From: DTKY01 sp037440765
Lineage (GTDB): Bacteria; Acidobacteriota; Terriglobia; Bryobacterales; Bryobacteraceae
Assembly: GCA_037440765.1 (NCBI GenBank)
Contig: JBBITL010000021.1
Coordinates: 1-64,000, forward strand
Direction of reading: 5' to 3'
DNA length: 64,000 bases
Positions 43,311-52,260 of this stretch are shown here, piece after piece. The notes under the pieces were generated by a model. That model had not been told where the DNA came from. It did not search any database and saw only the letters and a list, made by a program, of their open reading frames with translations. Position 1 is the stretch's first letter. The number at the start of each line of letters is the position of its first letter. Position numbers and translations under genes: made by a program.

Positions 43311-43954
43311 GCTGCCATCTCCATATCACGCCCGAAAACCCGGCTGAAGTTGCGCCCCAGCGATGCGACCACCTCGCCGCGCCCGGCCCGGCAGCCCAAC
43401 TCCGCCATGGATGTCACGGGTCTTGAAAGCCCGCAAGGAACAATGTACTGAAAATAGCTTAAGTCGGTGGCGTGGTTCAGCGCGAATCCGTGCGAGGTGA
43501 CCCAGCGGCTGATGTGGACGCCGATCGCGGCTATCTTCTTTCCGTCCACCCAGACCCCGGTCGCGCCTGCCATCCGCTCCGCACGTATGCCGAGTTCCGC
43601 CAGGGCGCCGATCAGGACCTGTTCCACCGACCTCACGTAGGCCGCTACGTCCCTCCGCCATTCGCGCAGGTCCACAATCGGGTAACCCACCACCTGGCCT
43701 GGTCCATGATAGGTTATGTCCCCGCCGCGGTCGGTGTGATGGAACGAAATGCCGGCGCGGCGCAGGACTTCGGGGCCGGCCAGCAGGTTCTCGACCCGCC
43801 CGTTGCGGCCGAGGGTGATCACGTGCGGATGTTCAACTATCAGCAACTGATCCGGGATCAGCCCCTGCTGGCGCTTCTCCACCAGTTCCTGTTGCAGGGC
43901 GAAGGCCTCGCTGTAGCCCATGCCTCCCAGGTCGCGCAGTTCGAAGCTAGGCAT
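43307..43954 (-). CDS. lipB: octanoyltransferase LipB
   Basis: Transfers octanoyl from acyl carrier protein to lipoyl domains, the first step in de novo lipoylation. 215 aa. Motifs: ITLGRNGRVENLL, GGDITYHGPGQVVGYPI, KKIAAIGVHISRW (lysine) and YIVPCGLSRPVTSM with the catalytic Cys. It lies between E2, which carries its substrate domain, and lpdA, overlapping both (4 and 8 nt). LipA is not in the window. Confidence 0.94.
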   Translation of the reverse strand: MPSFELRDLGGMGYSEAFALQQELVEKRQQGLIPDQLLIVEHPHVITLGRNGRVENLLAGPEVLRRAGISFHHTDRGGDITYHGPGQVVGYPIVDLREWRRDVAAYVRSVEQVLIGALAELGIRAERMAGATGVWVDGKKIAAIGVHISRWVTSHGFALNHATDLSYFQYIVPCGLSRPVTSMAELGCRAGRGEVVASLGRNFSRVFGRDMEMAA

Positions 43955-45350
43955 TGATGGCCAGCCCGTAGACGGCGTTGAAGGCTTCCCCCACTGCCTC
44001 GGCCACGGTGGGGTGCGGGTGGATCGCGCTCATGAGGGTCTCGACCGTGGCTTCGGCTTCCATGGCGGCCACGGCCTCGGCGATCAGGTCCGTGGCGGAC
44101 GGGCCGATGATGTGCACCCCGAGGATCTCTCCGTACCGCTCACCGGCGACCACTTTCACGAAGCCGTCGTGCCGCCCGAGGATGGTGGCTTTGCTGTTAC
44201 CGAGGAACGGGAACTTGCCGACTTTGATCTTGTGGCCGCGCGCGCGGGCTTCGGCCTCGGTGAGCCCGACGCTGCCGATTTCGGGCTCCGTGTAAGTGCA
44301 ACCCGGGATGCGGTCAGCCCGGAGCGGGCGGGCGGGCTTGCCCGCGATGTGTCCCACCGCAACCATGCCCTCCATGGAGGCGACGTGCGCCAGTTGAGGC
44401 GTGCCGGCCACGACGTCTCCGATGGCGTAGACCCCGGCTTCAGCGGTCTGCATCCACTGGTTGACCTTGATGGAGCCGCCCTCAAGCTCGGCCTTGGTGG
44501 ATTCGAGCCCCAGGCCGGTGGTGTTCGGTTTCCGGCCCACGGCGATGAGGATCTTCTCGGCCTCCACGGTCTCGGCCTTGCCCCCTGAGGCCGTGAGGGT
44601 GAAGGCCACGCCGCCGCCGGCGGGGCTGACATTCTCTACCTTCGCTCCGGTCTCCACCCGGATGCCCGCTTTCTTGAACAGGCGGTGCAGTTCCCTGGAG
44701 ATTTCCTCGTCTTCGAGCGGAACTATGCGTGGAAGCATCTCGACCAGAGTGACCTTAGAGCCAAGCCGGTGAAATATTGAAGCGAACTCGACTCCGACCG
44801 CCCCGGCGCCCACTATTGCGAGCGAAGCGGGAACGGCGCCGAGGTTCAGTATCTCAACGTTGGTGAGTATCCTCTCGGGGCCGGCCTTGACTCCTGGAAG
44901 CGTGCGGGCCTCCGAGCCGGTGGCGACGATGACGTTCCTCGTCTCAAGCGTCTGTGCCCCGTCGCCACCCTCGACGGCGACTTTCCGGGGACCGGCCAGC
45001 CTGCCGCGGCCGCGGATCCAGTCGACCTTGTTCTTCTTCAGGAGAAACTCGATCCCCTTGGCGTGCCTGTCGACCACCTGGTTCTTGCGCTCGATGATCC
45101 TGGCGAAATCGAGGCGCGGGTTGTCGCACAGTATGCCCTGCCCGGCGCCGTGAAGAAGATCCTGCCAGAGCGAGGCCGCGTGAAGAAGGCTCTTGGTGGG
45201 GATGCAGCCCGCGTGAAGGCAGGTTCCGCCGAGCTTGGGGTCTTTCTCTACCAGGGCGGTTTTCAGGCCGTACTGGCCGGCCCTCACCGCGGCCGAGTAG
45301 CCTCCGGGGCCGCTGCCGATGATGACGAGGTCGTAGCTCATCGTCCTCAT
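43947..45350 (-). CDS. lpdA: dihydrolipoamide dehydrogenase (E3)
   Basis: FAD-dependent disulfide reductase that reoxidises dihydrolipoamide, passing electrons to NAD. 467 aa. FAD motif IIGSGPGGYSAAV; redox pair Cys44/Cys49 in GGTCLHAGCIPTK; NAD motif IVGAGAVGVEFASIF; C-terminal His-Glu pair in HPHPTVAEAVGEA. ATG at 45350, with another ATG 9 nt inside. Serves the E2 in the same operon and probably other complexes. Confidence 0.95.
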   Translation of the reverse strand: MRTMSYDLVIIGSGPGGYSAAVRAGQYGLKTALVEKDPKLGGTCLHAGCIPTKSLLHAASLWQDLLHGAGQGILCDNPRLDFARIIERKNQVVDRHAKGIEFLLKKNKVDWIRGRGRLAGPRKVAVEGGDGAQTLETRNVIVATGSEARTLPGVKAGPERILTNVEILNLGAVPASLAIVGAGAVGVEFASIFHRLGSKVTLVEMLPRIVPLEDEEISRELHRLFKKAGIRVETGAKVENVSPAGGGVAFTLTASGGKAETVEAEKILIAVGRKPNTTGLGLESTKAELEGGSIKVNQWMQTAEAGVYAIGDVVAGTPQLAHVASMEGMVAVGHIAGKPARPLRADRIPGCTYTEPEIGSVGLTEAEARARGHKIKVGKFPFLGNSKATILGRHDGFVKVVAGERYGEILGVHIIGPSATDLIAEAVAAMEAEATVETLMSAIHPHPTVAEAVGEAFNAVYGLAINA

Positions 45351-45393
45351 GTTAGCACCGGGCCGGGGCCGGGCTCCCCTGCGCCGGGGCCCG

Positions 45394-46155
45394 CTAACGG
45401 GGGACGCTGGCCTTCATGATCAGGCCGTTCCACAAGTAGGGCAGTCCGCCTTCGCCCCTCCATTCCACCTGCTCGAAGCCCCCTTCAAACAGGGCCTGCG
45501 AGAGCGTGCCGGCGGACCAGAACTTGACGTGCCCGTAGTCCCACAGAGGGGTGCGCAGGCCGAGGTAGCTCCGGTTGAGGACGGCCAGGGCCAGGTTCTT
45601 GAGATACCCGTGGTAAGGGGTCGACAGGACGACTATCCCGCCCGGCTTCAGGAGCCTGAAACAGTTGGCGACATACTTGCGCGGCAGCAGCACGTGCTCG
45701 ATCACTTCCGAGCCGATGACGGCGTCGAAAGAGCCGTAGCCGAGGAAAGACAAGTCCTCCGTAGCGTCGGCCACGTGAAGGTCCATCTCGGGGAAGCGAC
45801 TCCCCGCCAGCCTTACGCCGGAGGTCGAGATGTCGATACCGGTCAGTTTCCATCCCCGGTCGCGAAACTCGGCCAGGAACGCGCCGTTTCCGCATCCCAA
45901 TTCGACGACTTTGGCCCCCGGCGGCAAGTTCTTCAAATACTCCTTGAACCGGACAGCGTAGGTTCGATGAAGTCCTGTGTCGCTTGGGATTTCAGGCGCC
46001 GCCTGGGAATAGAAGAACTCCTCCTGGGAACCCCGGAGCGACAGCCCGGCTGGCTTTTCCACCGTATGGCTGCCGCTGCCCAGCCAATACATCGTGCCCA
46101 TGCCGGCGCCCAGCAGGATCAGGCACGCCGCGATGGCTATGGCGAGTCGCTTCAT
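45394..46155 (-). CDS. membrane-anchored SAM-dependent methyltransferase
   Basis: A 253-aa protein. MKRLAIAIAACLILLGAGMG (4-25) is a single hydrophobic anchor with a positive N-terminus. The catalytic domain is class I: VVELGCGNGAFLAEFRDRG, LTGIDISTSGVRLAG, FDAVIGSEVIEHVLLPRKY and LLKPGGIVVLSTPYHGYL. It resembles UbiG-like and glycan-tailoring methyltransferases. Positive-inside topology would put the catalytic domain outside, where SAM is scarce; the anchor may be re-entrant or reversed. It lies in a gap between lpdA and fba. Confidence 0.72.
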   Translation of the reverse strand: MKRLAIAIAACLILLGAGMGTMYWLGSGSHTVEKPAGLSLRGSQEEFFYSQAAPEIPSDTGLHRTYAVRFKEYLKNLPPGAKVVELGCGNGAFLAEFRDRGWKLTGIDISTSGVRLAGSRFPEMDLHVADATEDLSFLGYGSFDAVIGSEVIEHVLLPRKYVANCFRLLKPGGIVVLSTPYHGYLKNLALAVLNRSYLGLRTPLWDYGHVKFWSAGTLSQALFEGGFEQVEWRGEGGLPYLWNGLIMKASVPR

Positions 46156-46242
46156 CTCTGTCCCTCAATCGGTGAGTACGGAAGAGCGTGCGTTGATCTG
46201 GCGCACGAGCGCCAATGCCCCGGCCGCAGCCGCGGCAAACCC

Positions 46243-47253
46243 CTACGAATACCGCTTGGCCATCTCGCTGAGCGGGATGGGCGTGTAGTCGCCGGCGTGG
46301 CCGGCCTGGCCGAACTCCCGCATGCGCTGGGCGACCACCTTCTTCATGGCCTCGCGGGCCGGCTTCAGATAGTCGCGCGGGTCGAACTTCTCGGGCGTCT
46401 CGGCGAACACCCTGCGTATCGCGCCGGTCATCGCAAGACGGTTGTCGGTGTCCACGTTGACCTTGCGCACGCCGTTCTTGATGCCGAGCTGGATCTCCTC
46501 GACCGGAACGCCCCAGGTCGGCTTAAGCTTCCCGCCGTACTGGTTGATGATGTCCTGCAAATCCTTGGGGACGCTGGAGGAGCCGTGCATCACAAGGTGT
46601 ACGTTGGGCAGCTTCTTGTGAATGGCGATCAGCGTGTCCATCTTGAGTGTTTCGCCGGTGGGCTTGCTGGTGAACTTGTAGGCGCCGTGGCTGGTGCCGA
46701 TGGCGATGGCCAGCGCGTCCACGCCGGTCTGCTTCACGAACTCAGCCGCCTGGTCCGGGTCGGTCAGATGTTCCAGCCCGGTGCCGCCCGCGCCGTGGCC
46801 GTCCTCAATGCCGCCGAGCGTGCCGATTTCGCCCTCCACGGTGACGCCGCTGGCGTGCGCCAGTTCCACCACCTCGCGGGTCACCTTGACGTTGTACTCG
46901 AAGCTGGAGGGGGTCTTGCCGTCCTCCATCAGCGAGCCGTCCATCATGACGCTGGTGAAACCCTGCTCGATGGCCGACTTGCAGGTGGCCGCGCTATTGC
47001 CGTGGTCCAGGTGCATGGCCACGGGAATTTCGGGGTACAGCTCCGTGGCTGCGACCATCAGATGATAAAGAAAACGGTCCTGCGAGTAGGAGCGGGCGCC
47101 CCGGCTGGCCTGGATGATAACCGGCGACTGGGTCTCCCTGGCGGCCTCCATGATGGCCTGGATCTGCTCCATGTTGTTGACGTTGAAGGCCCCGACGCCA
47201 TAGCCGCCCTTGGCGGCCTCATCCAGCAACTGTCGCATCGAAACGAGCGGCAT
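46243..47253 (-). CDS. fba: class II fructose-bisphosphate aldolase
   Basis: Zinc aldolase that splits fructose-1,6-bisphosphate to dihydroxyacetone phosphate and glyceraldehyde-3-phosphate, used in glycolysis and gluconeogenesis. 336 aa. Zinc ligand region MHLDHGNS, EGEIGTLGGIED, AIAIGTSHGAYKF, LVMHGSSSVP and KVNVDTDNRLAMTGAIRR with the phosphate-binding Asp-Thr-Asp. Alone in its transcription unit, 17 nt downstream of ribF. Confidence 0.94.
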   Translation of the reverse strand: MPLVSMRQLLDEAAKGGYGVGAFNVNNMEQIQAIMEAARETQSPVIIQASRGARSYSQDRFLYHLMVAATELYPEIPVAMHLDHGNSAATCKSAIEQGFTSVMMDGSLMEDGKTPSSFEYNVKVTREVVELAHASGVTVEGEIGTLGGIEDGHGAGGTGLEHLTDPDQAAEFVKQTGVDALAIAIGTSHGAYKFTSKPTGETLKMDTLIAIHKKLPNVHLVMHGSSSVPKDLQDIINQYGGKLKPTWGVPVEEIQLGIKNGVRKVNVDTDNRLAMTGAIRRVFAETPEKFDPRDYLKPAREAMKKVVAQRMREFGQAGHAGDYTPIPLSEMAKRYS

Positions 47254-47270
47254 GAATACAATCTCCTTGG

Positions 47271-48257
47271 CTACGAATTAAAGGTTTGTTCCTTCCGAGT
47301 ATAGCAACCGAGCTTCCGCGCGCGGCTTACTTGCCGCCGGGCGCGTTCCACGTCCAGCAGAATCTGCGTCTTGAGCGCCTCCGGGCTCGGAAACTTGCGC
47401 TCCTCTCTCAGCCGCGTGAGAAACTCGACGCGGATGCGCCCGGGCGATGGGCCGGCCATATCCTCGAGCAGGTATGTCTCCACCGTCAGGCCGGAGCCTT
47501 CGAATGTGGGCCGGACACCGACGTTGGTCACCGAGGGCCACGTCCGCCCGTCGTCCAGGGCGGAGGTTCGCGTGACGTACACTCCAGAGGCAGGCAGCAC
47601 CTCGGCCGCAGTTTGCAGGTTCAAGGTCGGAACGGTCTGGGTGGAACCTACGCCGCGTCCCCTAACGACCTGGCCAGCGAGCGAATAGGGCCGCAGCAAC
47701 AGCCGCGCCGCCTTGCCCACTTCCCCCGACTCGACCAGCCTGCGGACTGCGCTGCTGCTTATCGTGCGTCCGCGCAGACTGACAGCGGGGATCACAACCG
47801 TTGCATACCCCAGTTCCCGGCCCAGTTCAAGCAAACGCTGCGCGCCTCCGGCCTGTCTGTAGCCGAAGCGGAAGTTCTCCCCCACCAGCACGGCGCGCGC
47901 TTCCAGGCGCGCCATCAGAACATCGCGGGCGAACTGCTCTGGCGACAGCCGCGAAACCTGCTCGCTGAAAGGCAGCACAAGAACCTGTTCGATGCCTTCC
48001 TCCATCATGAGCCTTGCCCGCTCATCCGGAGTGCTGAGCAGGCGCATCTGGCGGCCTTGGGCCACCACACGGGCCGGGTGGGGATCGAAAGTCATCGCCG
48101 AGGGCTTCCAGCCTTCCTTTCGGGACAGCGCCACCACGCGGCGGAGGATCTCGCGGTGTCCGGCGTGTACTCCGTCAAAAACGCCTATTGACAGGGCGCA
48201 CGGGCCGAAGCGGCCCGCGGCCTCCTCCAGGCTGCGGAAGATGCGGGGAGGGGTCAT
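47271..48257 (-). CDS. ribF: bifunctional riboflavin kinase/FAD synthetase
   Basis: Phosphorylates riboflavin to FMN and adenylates it to FAD. 328 aa. FAD synthetase half: SIGVFDGVHAGHREILRR and, near residue 160, GRTISSSAVRRLVESG. Riboflavin-kinase half: GRGVGSTQTVPTLNLQ and NVGVRPTFEGSGLTVETYLL. Required by the many flavoproteins in this window. The gene abuts the metallo-hydrolase stop without a gap. Confidence 0.95.
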   Translation of the reverse strand: MTPPRIFRSLEEAAGRFGPCALSIGVFDGVHAGHREILRRVVALSRKEGWKPSAMTFDPHPARVVAQGRQMRLLSTPDERARLMMEEGIEQVLVLPFSEQVSRLSPEQFARDVLMARLEARAVLVGENFRFGYRQAGGAQRLLELGRELGYATVVIPAVSLRGRTISSSAVRRLVESGEVGKAARLLLRPYSLAGQVVRGRGVGSTQTVPTLNLQTAAEVLPASGVYVTRTSALDDGRTWPSVTNVGVRPTFEGSGLTVETYLLEDMAGPSPGRIRVEFLTRLREERKFPSPEALKTQILLDVERARRQVSRARKLGCYTRKEQTFNS

Positions 48258-49055
48258 TCAGCCGGCCTCCCCGCGCACTGTGACTTCCAGGGTGTCGTAG
48301 GCCAGCCGCACGTGCGGCGGCAGCGCTCGCTCCGCCTCCTCGTGCAGCAGGTCGTGGCACATGTGGGTGAAATACGTCCGCGCGGGCGCGAGCTCCCGGA
48401 CGTAGCCGAGCGCCTGCTCCACGGTCGAGTGCGTAGGATGCGGCCGGTTCCGCAAGGCGTCGAGGAACAGCACGTCCAGGCCGCGCAGTTTGTCCATCGA
48501 CTCGGCCGGTATATCGCTCTGGTCCGTTATGTAGGCGGCGTTGCCGAAACGGTATCCGTAGATGGGCATCTTGCCGTGCCACACGGGAACCGGTGTGATC
48601 CGGAGCCCGAACAGGTTGAACGGTTCGCCGTCGATCGTATGAATATCCAGCCGCGGGCTTGAGGACTCCCTGGGGACTCCGTCAAAGGCGTAGGAGAAAA
48701 CACGGTTTATGGCCTTAATCGTCTCCATCGAGCCATAGACGGGGATGGTGACCTTCCTCAGGATGTTGATGGGGCGCACGTCGTCCAGGCCCAGCAGGTG
48801 GTCGGCGTGGCCGTGCGTGAACAGGATGGCGTCGAGGTGTTCGATGCCGGCGCGCAGGGCCTGGGAGCGGAAATCGGGGGTGGCGTCGACAAGGACGTTG
48901 CGCCCGCCGTATTGCACGAGAACCGACGGTCGCATTCGTTTGTCGCGCGGGTCCGCTGAGGTGCACACGCGGCAGCGGCAGCCGACCATGGGGACCCCTA
49001 CGCTCGTTCCCGAACCCAGTACGATGATGCGCAACGCTTGGCCGGAGGAGGACAT
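48258..49055 (-). CDS. MBL-fold metallo-hydrolase (PhnP-like)
   Basis: A 265-aa metallo-beta-lactamase-fold phosphodiesterase-like protein. Zn ligands in FTHGHADHLLGLDD (HxHxDH) and further His in VWHGKMPIYG and FTHMCHDLLHEE. An N-terminal cysteine cluster GCRCRVCTS resembles the structural zinc site of PhnP. PhnP-type enzymes hydrolyse cyclic ribose phosphates; sequence alone does not exclude other small phosphodiesters. Directly precedes ribF. Confidence 0.85.
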   Translation of the reverse strand: MSSSGQALRIIVLGSGTSVGVPMVGCRCRVCTSADPRDKRMRPSVLVQYGGRNVLVDATPDFRSQALRAGIEHLDAILFTHGHADHLLGLDDVRPINILRKVTIPVYGSMETIKAINRVFSYAFDGVPRESSSPRLDIHTIDGEPFNLFGLRITPVPVWHGKMPIYGYRFGNAAYITDQSDIPAESMDKLRGLDVLFLDALRNRPHPTHSTVEQALGYVRELAPARTYFTHMCHDLLHEEAERALPPHVRLAYDTLEVTVRGEAG

Positions 49056-49379
49056 CTACGCCTGCGTCGGCTTGCCCTTCTGTTCGACCGCCTGCACGTA
49101 GCGGAAGCGGAGTTCCGTCAATGAGTTATCGAGCAGTCTCTGCTCCTCAAGGGAAAGGTTGCCGCGGGTTTTCTCCTGGAGCATGGCAAGCATGTCGATG
49201 GCGTGGCGCGCCGCGCCGAGGTCCGGCTCCGGCTGCTGCTCGGGCTTGCCGAAGTGGAGAAGTCCGAGGCTGAGTTCCGCCTGTGTGCGAAAGGAAAAAA
49301 CAAGGTAGTCGAAGCTGGCCGGGGGCAGCGGCATGCCCTCGGCTTCCGGGGAGGCAGCAGTGGTGTCGTTCTCGCTCAT
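49056..49379 (-). CDS. DUF1844-domain protein
   Basis: A 107-aa soluble protein with the DUF1844 pattern: FDYLVFSFRTQAELSLGLLH, ARHAIDMLAMLQEKTRGNLS and ELRFRYVQAV. The family is small, helical and common in Acidobacteriota and Deltaproteobacteria, function unknown. The stop abuts the metallo-hydrolase start. Alanine/proline-rich ends suggest flexible termini. Confidence 0.85.
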   Translation of the reverse strand: MSENDTTAASPEAEGMPLPPASFDYLVFSFRTQAELSLGLLHFGKPEQQPEPDLGAARHAIDMLAMLQEKTRGNLSLEEQRLLDNSLTELRFRYVQAVEQKGKPTQA

Positions 49380-49421
49380 GGGCGACTCTCATTGTATCCG
49401 GCGCGGGTGGAGGCTTGCGAC

Positions 49422-50708
49422 TCAGGGTCTGCGCCAGACCACTTCGCCGCCCACGATGGTGGCCACCGGGCCCCCGCGGAAGGCGCGCCCGCCCCAGGGG
49501 GTGTTGCGGCTCTTGGAGAAGGACTTATCAAGGTCGTAGGTCCAGACCAGGTCCGGGCTGAACACGGTCACATCGCCCGGGGCGCCGGGCGCCAGCCGGC
49601 CCCGGTCCAGGTTCAGAATGCGGGCGGGCCCGAGTGTGAACATCTCAACCAGCCGCGGCAGGGTTATCCTGCCAGAGTGATAGAGGGTCTCCAGGGCCAC
49701 CCCCAGGGCTGTCTCCAGGCCGATGATGCCGAACGGACAGCGCTCGTACTCCTGCATCTTCTCGCTGCCGGCGTGCGGGGCATGGTCGGTGGCAATGGCG
49801 TCCACCACGCCCGCGGCAATGGCGTCCACCAACGCCGCCACATCGGCACGCGATCTCAGCGGCGGCTTCATCTTGTAATTGCTGTCGTAAGCCGGCATGT
49901 CCACATCGGCCAGCGACATATGGTGCGGCGTCGCCTCGCAGGTCACCAGGACGCCCCTGGCTCTGGCCTGAGCCACCATCTCGATGGAGCGTCTTGTGGA
50001 GATGTGCGCCACGTGGTACGGAGCGCCCGTATACTCGGCCAGCAACAGGTCGCGCGCCACGATGATTTCCTCTGAACAGGAGGGAATCCCACGCAGCCCG
50101 AGCCTGGTTGACTCGACCCCCTCGTGCATGTCGCCGCCGGCGCTGAGGTTGATGTCTTCACAGTGCTGTATGACAGGCAGGCCGAACGCGCTGGCGGTTT
50201 CCAGGGCGCGCCTCATCACGCGGGCGTTCATCACGGGCCGGCCGTCGTCGGAGACTGCCACCGCGCCGGCCTTCTTCATCGAGCCCATCTCTGCCAGCGC
50301 CTCTCCCGCGCTCTCCTTGGTGATGGAGCCGACCGGGAAGACGTTCACCAGGGAATGGCGGCTGGCGCGCTCCACGATGTAGCTGGTCACCGTGGGATTG
50401 TCGTTCACCGGCGACGTGTTGGGCATGGGGCAGACCGACGTGAAGCCGCCGGCCGCCGCGGCGCGCGAGCCCGTCTCAATGGTTTCGGCGTGCGTGAAGC
50501 CCGGCTCCCGCAGGTGCACGTGCATGTCGATAAAACCGGGCGTCACGACCAGGCCCCCGGCCTCGAAGACCTTGGCGCCGGGGCACGCGAGGCCGGCGCC
50601 AACCTCGGCTATCAGCCCGCCGCGGATCAGCACATCCGCGTTCCCGTCACGGCCGCTCGCGGGATCGATCACTCTTCCGTTCCTGATCAAAAGTTCCGGC
50701 ATACTCAC
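49422..50708 (-). CDS. pyrC: dihydroorotase
   Basis: Zinc amidohydrolase that closes carbamoyl-aspartate to dihydroorotate in pyrimidine synthesis. 428 aa, class I type. Motifs: GFIDMHVHLREPGFTHAE with His-x-His, HCEDINLSAGG, VAHISTRRSI and IATDHAPHAGSEK with the catalytic Asp. It overlaps pyrB by 4 nt and is last in pyrR-pyrB-pyrC. No carAB or pyrD within the window. Confidence 0.95.
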   Translation of the reverse strand: MSMPELLIRNGRVIDPASGRDGNADVLIRGGLIAEVGAGLACPGAKVFEAGGLVVTPGFIDMHVHLREPGFTHAETIETGSRAAAAGGFTSVCPMPNTSPVNDNPTVTSYIVERASRHSLVNVFPVGSITKESAGEALAEMGSMKKAGAVAVSDDGRPVMNARVMRRALETASAFGLPVIQHCEDINLSAGGDMHEGVESTRLGLRGIPSCSEEIIVARDLLLAEYTGAPYHVAHISTRRSIEMVAQARARGVLVTCEATPHHMSLADVDMPAYDSNYKMKPPLRSRADVAALVDAIAAGVVDAIATDHAPHAGSEKMQEYERCPFGIIGLETALGVALETLYHSGRITLPRLVEMFTLGPARILNLDRGRLAPGAPGDVTVFSPDLVWTYDLDKSFSKSRNTPWGGRAFRGGPVATIVGGEVVWRRP

Positions 50709-51613
50709 CCCAGGATGCGCTCCAGGACCGCCATGCGCACGGAGACGCCGTTTTCCACCTGGTTGAGGATGGCCGACACCTGCGAATCGGCCACCTCGGA
50801 GGCGATCTCGCGGCCGCGGTTGATGGGCCCGGGGTGCATGACGATGGCCCCGGGCCTGGCCAGCTCAAGATGCTCCTGCCGCAGGCCGAAGCACTGGAAA
50901 TACTCTCCGGCCGGGAAGGCCGCCTCGTGCTGCCGCTCCAGTTGGACGCGCAGCATCATGATGACGTCGGCGTCGCGTATGGCCTCCCGGATGTCCTGTG
51001 CGATCCTCACTCCCGGAGCGATCCGGGCCATTTCCGGCGGCAGCAGCGGGGCCGGCCCGCACAGCACGATGTCAACCCCGAACTTAGACAGCAGGTAGAT
51101 GTTGGACCGCGCCACCCGGCTGTGGACGATGTCGCCGATGATGGCCACGCGCAGCCCCTCCAGCGACGAACGGACGTCCAGAATGGTCCGCGCGTCCAGG
51201 AGCGCCTGCGTGGGATGCTCGTGCGTGCCGTCGCCGGCGTTGATTATCGGGATGGGCAGGTGCCGCGCCAGGAAGTGCGGCGCGCCCGAGGCGGCGTGGC
51301 GCATGACTATGGCGTTGGGCCGCATGGCGGCCAGCGTGTTCAGCGTGTCCACCAGCGACTCGCCCTTGCTGAGGCTGGACCCGGAGGCGGTGATGGAGAC
51401 GGCGTCGGCGCCCAGGCGTTTGGCCGCGATCTCGAAGCTGATCCGCGTTCGGGTGGACGCCTCGAAGAACAGGTTGACGATCATGCGCCCTTTCAGGATG
51501 TCCAGCCGCTTGAAGCAGTGATCCTGCATGGGCTGGTAGTCCTTGGCGCGGTTGAGAATGACTTCGATCTCCTCGCGCGGGAGTTCCTCGATCCCCAACA
51601 GGCCTGCCGGCAT
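50705..51613 (-). CDS. pyrB: aspartate carbamoyltransferase catalytic subunit
   Basis: Joins carbamoyl phosphate and aspartate. 302 aa. Carbamoyl-phosphate motif FEASTRTRISFE, then GSSLSKGESLVDTLNTLAA, MRHAASGAPHFLA, DGTHEHPTQALLDA and MHPGPINRG. No pyrI regulatory gene follows. Overlaps pyrC and lies 3 nt after pyrR. Confidence 0.96.
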   Translation of the reverse strand: MPAGLLGIEELPREEIEVILNRAKDYQPMQDHCFKRLDILKGRMIVNLFFEASTRTRISFEIAAKRLGADAVSITASGSSLSKGESLVDTLNTLAAMRPNAIVMRHAASGAPHFLARHLPIPIINAGDGTHEHPTQALLDARTILDVRSSLEGLRVAIIGDIVHSRVARSNIYLLSKFGVDIVLCGPAPLLPPEMARIAPGVRIAQDIREAIRDADVIMMLRVQLERQHEAAFPAGEYFQCFGLRQEHLELARPGAIVMHPGPINRGREIASEVADSQVSAILNQVENGVSVRMAVLERILG

Positions 51614-51616
51614 GCC

Positions 51617-52171
51617 CTATCCCTCCACGCATTCGACCAGCAGCACTTTTTCCGTCTGGTCGGTTTCCTGGAACTTCACCTCTATGATTTCCGTGCCGGT
51701 GGTTTCCACCGTCCTGCCGATGTAACGGGCCTCGATCGGCAACTCGCGGTGTCCGCGGTCGATCAGAACCAGCAGTTGTACCCGGGCCGGACGCCCGTGG
51801 TCGAACAGGGCATCCAGGGCGGCTCGGACGGTGCGCCCGGTGTAGAGCACGTCGTCCATGAGGATCACGTCCTTGCCGTCCACCCGGAACCCGATCTCGG
51901 TGGTGTTCAGCACCGGGCGGTCGGCGATGGTGGAGAGGTCGTCACGATACAGGCTGATGTCGAGCACGCCCACGGGAACCTCTCTGTTTTCCAGTTCCCG
52001 GATCCTGGATGCCAGCCGCCGGGCTATCGGGACGCCGCGCCGGCGGATGCCGATGAAAGCCAGTCTGTCCAGGTCAGTTGTGCGCTCCAGAACCTCGTAG
52101 GCAAGCCGGACCATGGTCCGCTCGATCTGGGAGGCGCTCATGAGCTGTGACTTCTCGCGTGTCTGTGGCAT
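51617..52171 (-). CDS. pyrR: bifunctional pyrimidine regulatory protein/uracil phosphoribosyltransferase
   Basis: Phosphoribosyltransferase-fold regulator that senses UMP/UTP and, in Firmicutes, attenuates pyr mRNA. 184 aa from ATG 52171 (MPQTREKS). PRPP loop VILMDDVLYTGRTVRAALDA; also IGIRRRGVPIA and IDRGHRELPI. First gene of the operon. I looked for a classical PyrR-binding leader and saw none in the 89-bp divergent gap, so RNA binding here is unproven. Confidence 0.92.
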   Translation of the reverse strand: MPQTREKSQLMSASQIERTMVRLAYEVLERTTDLDRLAFIGIRRRGVPIARRLASRIRELENREVPVGVLDISLYRDDLSTIADRPVLNTTEIGFRVDGKDVILMDDVLYTGRTVRAALDALFDHGRPARVQLLVLIDRGHRELPIEARYIGRTVETTGTEIIEVKFQETDQTEKVLLVECVEG

Positions 52172-52246
52172 AGGCGCAGGTGGCGGTAATCGTTTCACAG
52201 GTTATCACAATCCCCTTTGACCGCCGGCCGGTCCGCCGGCTGCTGC

Positions 52247-52252
52247 TATCAT
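52247..52252 (+). promoter_or_regulatory. candidate -10 for hom (near-leaderless)
   Basis: TATCAT, preceded by TGCTGC, ends 8 nt before the hom ATG with no ribosome site between. TTGACC at 52217-52222 is too distant (24 bp) for a good -35. Confidence 0.35.
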
Positions 52253-52260
52253 GGCCTGTT

